Shown in pieces: positions 1 to 6,777 of a stretch of 7,942 nt of DNA. Every line of letters begins with the position of its first letter. Position 1 is the first letter of the stretch. The DNA is from Hyphomicrobiales bacterium (lineage in GTDB: Bacteria; Pseudomonadota; Alphaproteobacteria; Rhizobiales; Xanthobacteraceae), in contig JACQTM010000336.1 of NCBI GenBank assembly GCA_016210825.1, positions 1 to 7,942 on the forward strand, in the 5' to 3' direction. Position numbers and translations under genes: made by a program. The notes under the pieces were generated by a model that had not been told where the DNA came from, did not search any database, and saw only the letters and a list, made by a program, of their open reading frames with translations.

Positions 1-3000
1 GATCATCTCATTGAAGTTGCGGTAGCCGAGCGCGGCCATCAGCACGCGTACTTCCTCGGCGACAAAGAAGAAATAATTGATGACGTGCTCGGGCTGGCCA
101 CGGAACCGCTTGCGCAAGACCGGGTCTTGCGTCGCGACGCCGACCGGGCAGGTGTTGAGGTGACACTTGCGCATCATGATGCAGCCGGCGGCGATCAGTG
201 GCGCCGTCGAAAAGCCGAATTCATCCGCGCCGAGCAGTGCGCCGATCACGACGTCGCGGCCGGTGCGGATGCCGCCGTCCACCTGCACGGCGATGCGCCC
301 GCGCAGCCGGTTGGCAACAAGCGTCTGGTGCGTTTCGGCAAGCCCGATCTCCCACGGCGATCCGGCATGCTTGATCGATGTCAGCGGCGAGGCGCCAGTG
401 CCGCCCTCAAAGCCGGCGATGGTGACGTGATCGGAACGCGCCTTGGAGACGCCGGCGGCGACGGTGCCGACGCCAACCTCGGAGACGAGCTTCACCGAAA
501 CGTCGCCCGTGGGATTGACGTTCTTTAAGTCGAAGATCAGCTGCGCCAAATCTTCGATGGAATAAATGTCGTGATGGGGCGCCGGCGAGATCAGGCCGAC
601 CCCCGGCGTCGAGTGGCGCACCTTGGCGATGATCTTATCGACCTTGTGCCCGGGCAATTGTCCGCCTTCGCCGGGCTTGGCGCCTTGCGCCATCTTGATC
701 TGCATCATGTCGGAATTGACGAGATATTCCGCGGTGACGCCGAAGCGGCCGGAGGCAACCTGCTTGATCGCCGAGCGCATCGAGTCGCCATTTGGCAACG
801 GCTTGAAGCGTTCGGATTCCTCGCCGCCCTCGCCGGTATTCGACTTGCCGCCGATGCGATTCATAGCGATGGCGAGCGTGGTGTGCGCCTCGCGTGAGAT
901 CGAGCCGAACGACATGGCGCCGGTCGAGAAGCGGCGCACGATGGCCTTGGCCGGCTCGACGTCGTCGAGCGAGACCTTCTTGCGTCCGTCCTCTTCCGCC
1001 GCCCGCAGCTTGAACAGGCCGCGGATGGTGACGAGCCGTTCCGTCTGCTCGTTGAGGGTGCGGGCGAAGGCGCGGTACGTCTCATAGGAATTCCCGCGCA
1101 CGGCGTGTTGCAAATCGGCGACCGTCTGCTGGGTCCAGACGTGATCCTCGCCGCGCGTGCGGAACTGGTATTCGCCGCCGACGTCGAGAGCGGTCTTGTA
1201 GATCAGTGCGTCGCCGAAAGCGTCGCGGTGGCGGCGAACGGCCTCTTCCGCGATCTCGGCCAAGCCCACGCCTTCGATGCGCGTTGCTGTGCCGGTGAAA
1301 AATTTTTCGACGAAGTCCGCCTTCAACCCAACGGCGTCGAAAATTTGCGCGCCGCAATAGGACTGGTAGGTGGAGATGCCCATCTTCGACATCACCTTGA
1401 GCAGACCCTTGTCCACCGACTTGATGTAGCGCTTGAGAATTTCCTTCTCGTCGAGCTTCTGCGGCAGATCGTCCTTCATCGCGACCAGCGTCTCGAAGGC
1501 GAGATAAGGATTGATCGCTTCGGCGCCGTAGCCGGCCAGGCAGGCGAAATGATGCACTTCACGCGGCTCGCCGGATTCGACCACGAGGCCAACCGATGTG
1601 CGCAAGCCCTGGCGGATAAGGTGGTGATGCACCGCGGCGCACGCGAGCAGCGAAGGCACCGGGATGCGTTCGGCGCTCGCCTTGCGGTCGGACAGAATGA
1701 TGATGTTGATGCCCTCGCGCACCGCTTTTTCCGCGTCGATGCACAACGTGTCGAGCGCCGGCGCCATGTTGCTGGCGGCGCCATTGTCGGCAGGGAAGGT
1801 GATGTCGAGCGTGGTTGAGCGGAAATGATCGCCCATGTCGGAGATCGAGCGAATTTTTTCCAGATCCGCGTCGGTCAGGATTGGCTGGCGCACTTCCAGG
1901 CGCTTCGTCTTCGACATTCCTTCGAGATCGAACAGGTTCGGCCGCGGCCCAATGATGGAAACGAGGCTCATGACGAGCTCCTCGCGAATCGGGTCGATTG
2001 GCGGGTTCGTCACCTGCGCGAAGTTCTGCTTGAAGTAGGTGAACAGCAACTTCGGCCTGTCGGATAAGGCCGAGATCGGCGTGTCGTTGCCCATGGAGCC
2101 GACCGCCTCTTCGCCGGTGGTCGCCATCGGCGCCATCAGGATGCGCAGGTCCTCTTGCGTGTAGCCGAAGGTCTGCTGACGATCGAGCAGCGAAAGATTG
2201 GACAGCGGCGCGTCGCCCGGCGCCGGCGGCATATCTTCGAGCACGATCTGGGTGCGCTCGAGCCATTCCTTGTAAGGGTGCGAGCGCGCCAGTGTGGTCT
2301 TCAATTCCTCATCGGGAATGAGCCGGCCCTCGTCGAGATCGACGAGCAGCATCTTGCCGGGCTGCAGCCGCCATTTGCGCACGATGTCGCGCTCGGGAAT
2401 TGGCAGCACGCCCATCTCCGAGGCCATGACGATGCGATCGTCGCGGGTGAGCAGGTAGCGCGCGGGGCGCAAGCCGTTGCGGTCGAGAGTGGCGCCGATC
2501 TGACGGCCGTTGGTGAAGGCGATCGCCGCCGGGCCATCCCACGGCTCCATCAGCGCGGCGTTGTATTCGTAAAAAGCGCGGCGCTCCTCGTCCATGAGCG
2601 GATTGCCCGCCCAGGCCTCGGGGATCAGCATCATCATCGCGTGCGCGAGCGAATAGCCGCCCTGGGTGAGGAATTCGAGCGCATTGTCAAAGCAGGCGGT
2701 GTCGGACTGACCTTCGTAGGAGATCGGCCAGAGTTTGTTGATGTCGGTACCGTAGAGCGCCGACGACACCGAGGCCTGACGTGCCGCCATCCAGTTGACG
2801 TTGCCGCGGAGCGTGTTGATCTCGCCGTTATGCGCGATCATCCGGTAGGGATGCGCCAGCGACCACGTCGGAAACGTATTGGTGGAAAAGCGCTGATGTA
2901 CCATCGCCAGCGCCGACTCAAAATCCGGATCTCGCAGGTCGGGATAATAAGTGCCGAGCTGATCGGCGAGGAACATGCCCTTGTAGATCACCGTGCGGCA

Positions 3001-3672
3001 GGACAGCGATACCGGGTAATAACCGGAGAGCCGCCGTTCGCGCTTCTGGTAGATCGCGTTCGAGATTGCCTTGCGCAGGATATACAAACGCCGCTCGAAC
3101 TCGTCCTCGGATTCGATCTTGTCGCCGCGCCCGATGAAAACCTGCATGTGCACCGGCTCGGTGGGCTTCACCGATTCGCCGAGCGTCGAATTATCGTGCG
3201 GCACGTCACGCCAGCCGAGCACGGCAAGACCCTCACGCGCGGCAACTTCTTCGTAAGTTCTGCGCACGGTGTCGCGCCATTCCTTGTCGCGCGGCAGGAA
3301 CAAGTAGCCGACGGCGTAATGGCCGGGCGCCGGCAGCGTGAAGCCGAGCGCGGCGGTCTCCCTGACAAAGAAGCGGTGCGGGATCTGTACAAGGATGCCG
3401 GCGCCGTCGCCGGCGCGCGGGTCGGCGCCGACCGCGCCGCGATGCTCGAGATTGAGCAGGATGGTGAGTGCGTCATCGACAATCTTATGCGACTTACGCC
3501 CCTTGATGTCGGCGATGAAACCGACGCCGCAGGAATCCTTGCCGAGCTTCGGATCGTAAAGGCCGCGCGCTTCGGGAATTCCGGGATCGGCGGAATCGAA
3601 AAAGTCCGCCGCGGTCGCCTGTCCGGCAACCGGCGCGATACGCTCGACTTTCTTTTTGTCGAACCCGTTCAT
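1..3672 (-). CDS. gltB: Glutamate synthase (NADPH) large subunit, 5' part (C-terminus beyond the window)
   Basis: Large (alpha) subunit of glutamate synthase, which transfers the amide nitrogen of glutamine to 2-oxoglutarate to make two glutamates, using electrons delivered by the small subunit GltD in the cytoplasm. The frame is open for 1224 codons. After a short N-terminal stretch comes DSCGVGFIAD, with the presumed catalytic nucleophile Cys48; the family is matured by removal of a propeptide, here 47 residues. The class II amidotransferase domain follows, with EHRGAVGADPRAGDGAGI and HNGEI (281-285). The central domain lies at about 460-780. The FMN/synthase domain starts near 830 and contains GAMSFGSISREAH, SPAPHHDIYSIEDL and GGIRTGRDV (about 1134). 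Cys1164, Cys1170 and Cys1175 (CIMMRKC..NTC) match the 3Fe-4S ligands. Family members have about 1500-1580 residues, so roughly the last 300-350 (the GXGXG domain) are missing. The start is fixed by an in-frame TAG directly before the ATG and by AAGGG six bases upstream. gltD is not on the 5' side and may lie downstream of this gene. Confidence 0.97.
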   Translation of the reverse strand, partial: MNGFDKKKVERIAPVAGQATAADFFDSADPGIPEARGLYDPKLGKDSCGVGFIADIKGRKSHKIVDDALTILLNLEHRGAVGADPRAGDGAGILVQIPHRFFVRETAALGFTLPAPGHYAVGYLFLPRDKEWRDTVRRTYEEVAAREGLAVLGWRDVPHDNSTLGESVKPTEPVHMQVFIGRGDKIESEDEFERRLYILRKAISNAIYQKRERRLSGYYPVSLSCRTVIYKGMFLADQLGTYYPDLRDPDFESALAMVHQRFSTNTFPTWSLAHPYRMIAHNGEINTLRGNVNWMAARQASVSSALYGTDINKLWPISYEGQSDTACFDNALEFLTQGGYSLAHAMMMLIPEAWAGNPLMDEERRAFYEYNAALMEPWDGPAAIAFTNGRQIGATLDRNGLRPARYLLTRDDRIVMASEMGVLPIPERDIVRKWRLQPGKMLLVDLDEGRLIPDEELKTTLARSHPYKEWLERTQIVLEDMPPAPGDAPLSNLSLLDRQQTFGYTQEDLRILMAPMATTGEEAVGSMGNDTPISALSDRPKLLFTYFKQNFAQVTNPPIDPIREELVMSLVSIIGPRPNLFDLEGMSKTKRLEVRQPILTDADLEKIRSISDMGDHFRSTTLDITFPADNGAASNMAPALDTLCIDAEKAVREGINIIILSDRKASAERIPVPSLLACAAVHHHLIRQGLRTSVGLVVESGEPREVHHFACLAGYGAEAINPYLAFETLVAMKDDLPQKLDEKEILKRYIKSVDKGLLKVMSKMGISTYQSYCGAQIFDAVGLKADFVEKFFTGTATRIEGVGLAEIAEEAVRRHRDAFGDALIYKTALDVGGEYQFRTRGEDHVWTQQTVADLQHAVRGNSYETYRAFARTLNEQTERLVTIRGLFKLRAAEEDGRKKVSLDDVEPAKAIVRRFSTGAMSFGSISREAHTTLAIAMNRIGGKSNTGEGGEESERFKPLPNGDSMRSAIKQVASGRFGVTAEYLVNSDMMQIKMAQGAKPGEGGQLPGHKVDKIIAKVRHSTPGVGLISPAPHHDIYSIEDLAQLIFDLKNVNPTGDVSVKLVSEVGVGTVAAGVSKARSDHVTIAGFEGGTGASPLTSIKHAGSPWEIGLAETHQTLVANRLRGRIAVQVDGGIRTGRDVVIGALLGADEFGFSTAPLIAAGCIMMRKCHLNTCPVGVATQDPVLRKRFRGQPEHVINYFFFVAEEVRVLMAALGYRNFNEMI

Positions 3673-3678
3673 CTATCG

Positions 3679-3683
3679 CCCTT
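3679..3683 (-). promoter_or_regulatory. Ribosome binding site of gltB
   Basis: AAGGG on the minus strand, six bases before the ATG at 3672. With the in-frame TAG at 3673-3675 it settles the start: no longer N-terminus is possible. Confidence 0.7.
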
Positions 3684-3741
3684 ACCACCCGCCGCCGTGC
3701 GCGATCCGATTCGATCGAGTTCCGGCGCACCTTCCGCGTCC

Positions 3742-3761
3742 GTAGCGCTGCCAAGCGCTAC
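3742..3761. repeat. Inverted repeat (8-bp arms, 4-base spacer) upstream of gltB
   Basis: GTAGCGCT, spacer GCCA, AGCGCTAC: a perfect 8-bp inverted repeat that ends about 70 bases before the gltB start. If transcription starts near 3907 it lies in the gltB leader RNA and would form a GC-rich hairpin. It is not followed by a T-run in the gltB direction, so it does not look like an intrinsic terminator. It could equally be a protein binding site on DNA. Confidence 0.5.
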
Positions 3762-3905
3762 AGTTACACAGCAAACCTTGCGCATGAAGGGCGGCCTTCT
3801 GGCCGCTCCCTTTGGGCACCGGCCAGTTGATCACCGCCGATGCCGCTCCGCCCGCCGCCGCCGCCGGATGCTTCTCCGGTTGGCTCTCTGCGCGTCCGCG
3901 AACTG

Positions 3906-3922
3906 GGACAGTAATACTGTCC
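3906..3922. promoter_or_regulatory. Perfect 17-bp palindrome, candidate operator
   Basis: GGACAGTA, central A, TACTGTCC: two perfect 8-bp half-sites with a one-base centre. This symmetry and length are typical of operators for dimeric regulators such as TetR, GntR or MarR families; I cannot assign one. It overlaps the -10 element of the candidate gltB promoter, which would fit repression. It is about 235 bases from the gltB start and about 230 from the aldolase start, so it could serve either gene. Confidence 0.5.
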
Positions 3923-3942
3923 TAAACAACGGACGATGACAA
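3914..3942 (-). promoter_or_regulatory. Possible sigma70-type promoter directed toward gltB
   Basis: On the minus strand TTGTCA (3937-3942) is followed after 17 bases by CAGTAT (3914-3919). The -35 element matches the consensus at five of six positions, the -10 at only three of six. Transcription would start near 3907 and give a leader of about 235 bases. The weak -10 and the long leader make this tentative. Confidence 0.3.
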
Positions 3943-4153
3943 ACTTTGCTTCATTTCTCAAGTGCTGACGAGCCGGAAAAATGCGCTATCCATGCCGCTT
4001 ATTTCCCAGGCCGGGTAGCCAGCGAAACAAGCCGAATGCCGCCTCGCCGCGCGCGAAACACTTTTGCCGTAAACGCCCTACGTTGACCCCATCCATATGA
4101 GCGGGCAAAGCTGCTCGGCAACGTCCGCCGAAAGCTATTCCCAAGCGATTGAA

Positions 4154-5209
4154 ATGAATTTTGCCAGCGACAACACTGCCGCGATCGCGCCGGAAATCTT
4201 GCAGGGCATCGCGCGCGCGAGCGATGGCTTTGCCCTCGGTTATGGCAACGACGATCTGACGCAAAAGGTTGCACGCCGCATCGGCGACCTCTTCGGCCGC
4301 GAAGCTGCAGTCTTTTTTGTGTCCACAGGAACCGCGGCCAACGCGCTGTCGCTCGCGCAGGTGACCCCGCCCTGGGGTGCGGTGCTCTGTCATGCCGAAT
4401 CCCATATCGTAACTGACGAATGCGGCGCGCCGGAATTCTTCGGTGACGGGCTCAAGCTGATCGGCCTCGACGGTGAGGGCGGCAGGCTCAAACCCGAAGC
4501 CGTCTCCGCCGCGATTGAGAAATATTCCGGCCACCGGCCGCATCAAGTTAATGCCGCTTCCCTATCGCTGACACAGGCAACCGAAGCCGGCACCGTCTAT
4601 CGCATCGAGGAAGTCGCCGCGCTTGCCGCGGCCGCTCATGCACACGGCCTCAAGGTTCACATGGATGGCTCACGTATCGCCAACGCACTCGTCGGCCTCA
4701 ATGCGTCGCCGGCGCAAGCGACATGGGAAGCCGGCATTGACGTGCTTTCATTCGGCGCAACCAAGGGCGGCGCGCTCGCCGCCGAGGCGGTGGTTTTCTT
4801 CGATCCGAAGATCGCCGACACCATGCATGAACGGCGCAAACGCGGCGGACATCTGCTCTCCAAGCACCGCTTTCTCGCCGCTCAGTTCGACGCGTACCTT
4901 GCCGACGATTGCTGGCTGCGATTGGCGCGTCACGCCAATGGGCTCGCGCAGAAATTGGGAGCGGGTCTTGCCGCCGCGGGCTTTCCGCCGGTCTGGCCAG
5001 TGGAGGCCAATCTCGTCTTCGTTATCTTGCCAAAGCGGATCGAGACGAAGCTCAAGGCCGCGGGCGCGAGCTTTTATGCGCGCAATAGCGATAGCCTGCC
5101 GGCCGGCCGCACGATTGGCCACGATGAAGTGTTGTTGCGCCTGGTGACGTCCTTTGCCACCCGCCCCGACGAGGTAGATCGGTTCGTGGATATGGTCCGC
5201 GGCGGGTGA
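4154..5209 (+). CDS. ltaE: Low-specificity L-threonine aldolase
   Basis: Cytoplasmic PLP enzyme of fold type I that cleaves L-threonine or L-allo-threonine to glycine and acetaldehyde. Numbered from the ATG at 4154 (351 residues), it shows NFASDNTA at the N-terminus, the cofactor-binding TGTAANALS (about 59-66), HAESHIVTDECGAPEFF with His84 as the likely PLP-stacking residue, SLTQATEAGTVY (about 137-149), HMDGSRIANA with Asp171 toward the pyridine nitrogen, and SFGATKGG with Lys204 as the Schiff-base lysine. From memory, the E. coli enzyme uses His83 and Lys197, which fits this numbering. An upstream in-frame ATG at 4097 would add 19 residues (MSGQSCSATS...) not typical of the family. Neither start has a good Shine-Dalgarno sequence, so I chose 4154 on homology and length. 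The gene is divergent from gltB and appears to be transcribed alone. Confidence 0.93.
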   Translation: MNFASDNTAAIAPEILQGIARASDGFALGYGNDDLTQKVARRIGDLFGREAAVFFVSTGTAANALSLAQVTPPWGAVLCHAESHIVTDECGAPEFFGDGLKLIGLDGEGGRLKPEAVSAAIEKYSGHRPHQVNAASLSLTQATEAGTVYRIEEVAALAAAAHAHGLKVHMDGSRIANALVGLNASPAQATWEAGIDVLSFGATKGGALAAEAVVFFDPKIADTMHERRKRGGHLLSKHRFLAAQFDAYLADDCWLRLARHANGLAQKLGAGLAAAGFPPVWPVEANLVFVILPKRIETKLKAAGASFYARNSDSLPAGRTIGHDEVLLRLVTSFATRPDEVDRFVDMVRGG

Positions 5210-5280
5210 TGAAACCTGCCTAAGCTACGCCCCAATCGCAGGCGAATCTCTATATTCTTCGGGTGGGTGACGGTAGTCAC

Positions 5281-5286
5281 GGGGAG
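5281..5286 (+). promoter_or_regulatory. Ribosome binding site deciding the GTG start at 5293
   Basis: GGGGAG lies six bases before the GTG at 5293. This favours 5293 over an upstream in-frame GTG at 5263, which has no such site and would add ten residues in front of an otherwise normal signal peptide. Confidence 0.65.
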
Positions 5287-5292
5287 AGCTTC

Positions 5293-6054
5293 GTGAAACC
5301 TACAGCAACGATCTTTACGACGGCCGCTGCCATCTGGCTGGCTGGCATCGGCACCGGTGCGGCACAGGACGTTCGTCCTCCACAGGCTGCGATCGATGGC
5401 CTGCCGCCCTATGAAATCATCACAATTATCCGCTCGCTTGGTTTCAATCCGATCGGCCGGCCGGTTCGTCAGGGTCCGGCCTATGTCTTGCACGCGGTCG
5501 ATCGATACGACCGGGAGATTCGCGTCGTGGTCGATGCACGTTCCGGCCGGGTGCAGTCAACGGTGCCGGTTATCCCGGCGGGGGCGTGGCGCCAAGGACC
5601 GGGCCCTGGCGCGTGGCGCGAGGGGCGGCCCTATAGTCGCGATCCGAGTTTCGATCCTCGCGATTCCTATTATGGCCGCCCGCCGCTACCGGGCGGCACC
5701 TACGAAGACGCCGACGAGGAAAGATCATTGCCGCCGCCCGGGACGGACCCCCGCGTGATCCGCGCGCCACAAGGTGTCGATCGCCAGGGTGCGCTTCCGC
5801 CGCCGCCGCCACCACCGCGCGCAGGCACGCCGAGCGATCCGTCCATCGCTCGCTCCGTCGCGACGCCACCGACGCGGACCCCGGTGCCGCGACCGCGCCC
5901 CGCCGCGCTGGCATCGACAAGCGCCACGCCCGAGCAGCCGGTACCGGCCGAGAATCCCGACAAGAGTGCGGAGCCGGCAAAGAAACCCGACAAGAGTCCG
6001 GAGCCGGCCAAGACTCCGGAAGCGCCAGGTGTGCCGGTCAATCCGCCGTGGTGA
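5293..6054 (+). CDS. Secreted/periplasmic proline-rich protein of unknown function
   Basis: I do not recognise a named family. The 253-residue protein starts with a likely Sec signal peptide: Lys2, then a hydrophobic run (ATIFTTAAAIWLAGIGTGA) and a probable cleavage after GAA, before QDV (about residue 25). A compact region at about 35-90 follows (LPPYEIITIIRSLGF...AYVLHAVDRYDREIRVVVDARSGRV). The pattern of a residue that could be oxidised or bound, then charged strand, VDA and SGRV resembles PepSY-like domains, but this is only a resemblance. The rest is low-complexity and rich in Pro, Arg and Gly. It has a run of seven prolines (about 178-184) and ends in a ten-residue repeat (NPDKSAEPAK, KPDKSPEPAK, then degenerate). 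Such tails often span the periplasm or cell-wall layer. A TATATT at 5251-5256 could be a -10 element but has no clear -35 partner. The gene ends 14 bases before a strong terminator hairpin. Confidence 0.75.
   Translation: MKPTATIFTTAAAIWLAGIGTGAAQDVRPPQAAIDGLPPYEIITIIRSLGFNPIGRPVRQGPAYVLHAVDRYDREIRVVVDARSGRVQSTVPVIPAGAWRQGPGPGAWREGRPYSRDPSFDPRDSYYGRPPLPGGTYEDADEERSLPPPGTDPRVIRAPQGVDRQGALPPPPPPPRAGTPSDPSIARSVATPPTRTPVPRPRPAALASTSATPEQPVPAENPDKSAEPAKKPDKSPEPAKTPEAPGVPVNPPW
5953..6012 (+). repeat. Tandem 30-bp repeat, two copies, inside the proline-rich gene
   Basis: Two consecutive 30-base units encode NPDKSAEPAK and KPDKSPEPAK. The nucleotide copies are nearly identical (shared core CCCGACAAGAGT then CGGAGCCGGC), so the duplication looks recent. 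A diverged third unit (TPEAPGVPVN) follows to 6042. The length is a multiple of three, so gain or loss of units keeps the frame. Confidence 0.75.
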
Positions 6055-6067
6055 GCGCTGAAATGAA

Positions 6068-6098
6068 AGCGCCCCGGTTTCCCGGGGCGCTCCATTTT
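6068..6098. terminator. Bidirectional rho-independent terminator
   Basis: Arms GCGCCCCGG (6069-6077) and CCGGGGCGC (6082-6090) with loop TTTC, plus one closing A-T pair. On the plus strand CATTTT follows, and on the minus strand the stem is followed by TTTCATTT. It lies between the convergent ends of the proline-rich gene (6054) and hsp20 (6116) and probably ends both transcripts. Confidence 0.85.
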
Positions 6099-6115
6099 GA
6101 GTTGGCAAGACGCGC

Positions 6116-6586
6116 TTACGCGGCGGCCTTGGTCTCGACCTTCGCAGCCTTAGCCTCGATCGTCTTCCCGTTGATCGGGATCTGACGGGGCTTCTTGGCT
6201 TCGGGGATCTCGCGTACGAGATCCACATGCAGGAGACCGTTCTCAAGGGCCGCGCCCTTGACCTGCACGAAGTCGGCGAGCTGGAACACACGCTCGAAGG
6301 TGCGGGCAGCGATGCCCTGGTAGAGCACGTCACCGGATTTCTCAGTGTCCTTGCTCTGCTTCTCGCCCTTGATGGTGAGCGTGTTTTCTTTCAGCTCGAT
6401 CGAGAGCTCGGGCTCGGCGAAGCCGGCCACCGCGACGGAAACGCGGTATTCATTCTCGCCGGTGCGCTCGATGTTGTAGGGCGGGTAGCCCGGCGCGGCA
6501 TCGACGCCGTTGGCTTGATCGAGCAGCGAGAACAGCCGGTCGAAGCCGACCGTGGAACGATAGAAGGGAGTGAGATCGAATCGCAT
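6116..6586 (-). CDS. Small heat-shock protein, Hsp20/IbpA family
   Basis: ATP-independent cytoplasmic chaperone that binds unfolding proteins under heat stress and keeps them ready for refolding by DnaK/ClpB. The 156-residue protein has a short N-terminal arm (MRFDLTPFYRSTVGFDRLFSLL). An alpha-crystallin domain at about 34-125 begins at YPPYNIE, with the class motif AALENGLLHVDL (113-123). An IPI motif at 136-138 is the C-terminal I-x-I anchor used for oligomer assembly. The tail is Ala/Lys-rich. Its form resembles rhizobial class A (IbpA-like) proteins. The start is set by AAGGAGG seven bases before the ATG; the frame stays open upstream to 7069, but that stretch crosses the promoter and leader and is not coding. 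Regulation is probably double: an RpoH-type promoter at 6676-6703 and a ROSE-like RNA thermometer over the ribosome binding site. Confidence 0.95.
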   Translation of the reverse strand: MRFDLTPFYRSTVGFDRLFSLLDQANGVDAAPGYPPYNIERTGENEYRVSVAVAGFAEPELSIELKENTLTIKGEKQSKDTEKSGDVLYQGIAARTFERVFQLADFVQVKGAALENGLLHVDLVREIPEAKKPRQIPINGKTIEAKAAKVETKAAA

Positions 6587-6588
6587 GG

Positions 6589-6660
6589 CATATCCTCCTT
6601 GTGAAGCGACATGCGGATGGTCCGCCCAATGGCCGGACCGTGATGTGCGCAGCCGGATGG
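6589..6660 (-). ncRNA. ROSE-like RNA thermometer in the hsp20 5' leader
   Basis: The leader directly before hsp20 folds by eye into a terminal hairpin at 6589-6613. The 5' arm is CAUGUCGCUUC, the loop ACAA and the 3' arm GGAGGAUAUG. It has ten pairs (two of them G-U) with one bulged G in the 5' arm. The 5' arm contains UCGCU, which fits the UYGCU motif that pairs with the Shine-Dalgarno sequence in ROSE elements; the bulged G corresponds to the residue known to matter for temperature sensing there. A second hairpin upstream (GGUCCG with CGGACC, 6619-6639) fits the multi-hairpin ROSE layout. The 5' boundary is approximate. ROSE elements are known cis-acting leaders of small heat-shock genes in rhizobia; this assignment rests on motif, structure and position only. 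Confidence 0.8.
6594..6600 (-). promoter_or_regulatory. Near-perfect Shine-Dalgarno sequence of hsp20
   Basis: AAGGAGG on the minus strand, seven bases before the ATG at 6586. It sits in the 3' arm of the thermometer hairpin, so it would be blocked at low temperature and free at high temperature. Confidence 0.85.
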
Positions 6661-6675
6661 CCTGCGCAAGCTTTG

Positions 6676-6703
6676 ATTTAGGAAAGCAATTCACCGCTTC
6701 AAG
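6676..6703 (-). promoter_or_regulatory. Candidate RpoH (sigma32) promoter of hsp20
   Basis: On the minus strand CTTGAAG (6697-6703) and CCTAAAT (6676-6682) are separated so that 17 bases lie between CTTG and CCTAAAT. The alphaproteobacterial heat-shock consensus is about CTTG, 17-18 bases, CYTATNT; the -10 element differs at one fixed position. Transcription would start near 6669, giving a leader of about 80 bases that just contains the ROSE-like element. Confidence 0.65.
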
Positions 6704-6777
6704 GGGGCCTGCGTTGCGCCCGAAATTCACGGGCAAACGCAAGGCAATATCAGGCCTACATGCTTGGCACTCGGCGA

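Larger units (their letters stand above)
3673..4153. other. Divergent intergenic region between gltB and the threonine aldolase gene
   Basis: About 480 bases with no convincing gene. It contains two inverted repeats (3742-3761 and 3906-3922) and a possible gltB promoter (3914-3942). A GC-rich stretch at about 3841-3870 is simple CCG-rich sequence. A minus-strand open frame of 65 codons (3764-3961) has a TTG start, no clear ribosome binding site and a low-complexity Gly/Arg-rich sequence, so I do not call it a gene. For the plus-strand aldolase gene only weak promoter-like matches are visible, for example CTGACG at 3965-3970 with TATCCA at 3987-3992. Confidence 0.6.

Noticed and set aside
1105..1818. 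A 237-codon plus-strand open frame, and several other plus-strand frames within 1-2100
   Set aside because: All are antisense shadows of gltB with the same compositional signature.
3742..3761. A sigma54 promoter for gltB, suggested by TTGGCA near the inverted repeat on the minus strand
   Set aside because: The required -12 element (TTGC at the fixed spacing) is missing.
2155..3939. A 594-codon open frame on the plus strand opposite gltB
   Set aside because: It lies antisense to a clearly conserved gene. Its Arg/His/Val/Gly-rich sequence resembles no family and is what a GC-rich third-position bias produces on the opposite strand. It has no ribosome binding site of note.
3764..3961. A 65-codon minus-strand frame upstream of gltB
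   Set aside because: TTG start, no ribosome binding site, Gly/Arg-rich low-complexity sequence, and it runs through both the candidate promoter and the palindrome.
3986..4546. A 186-codon minus-strand open frame overlapping the threonine aldolase gene
   Set aside because: Antisense to a conserved gene, with no recognisable motifs.
5570..6333. Long minus-strand frames opposite the proline-rich gene (for example 5725-6333)
   Set aside because: They are Arg/Ser-rich shadows of the CCG-rich proline codons and cross a strong terminator.
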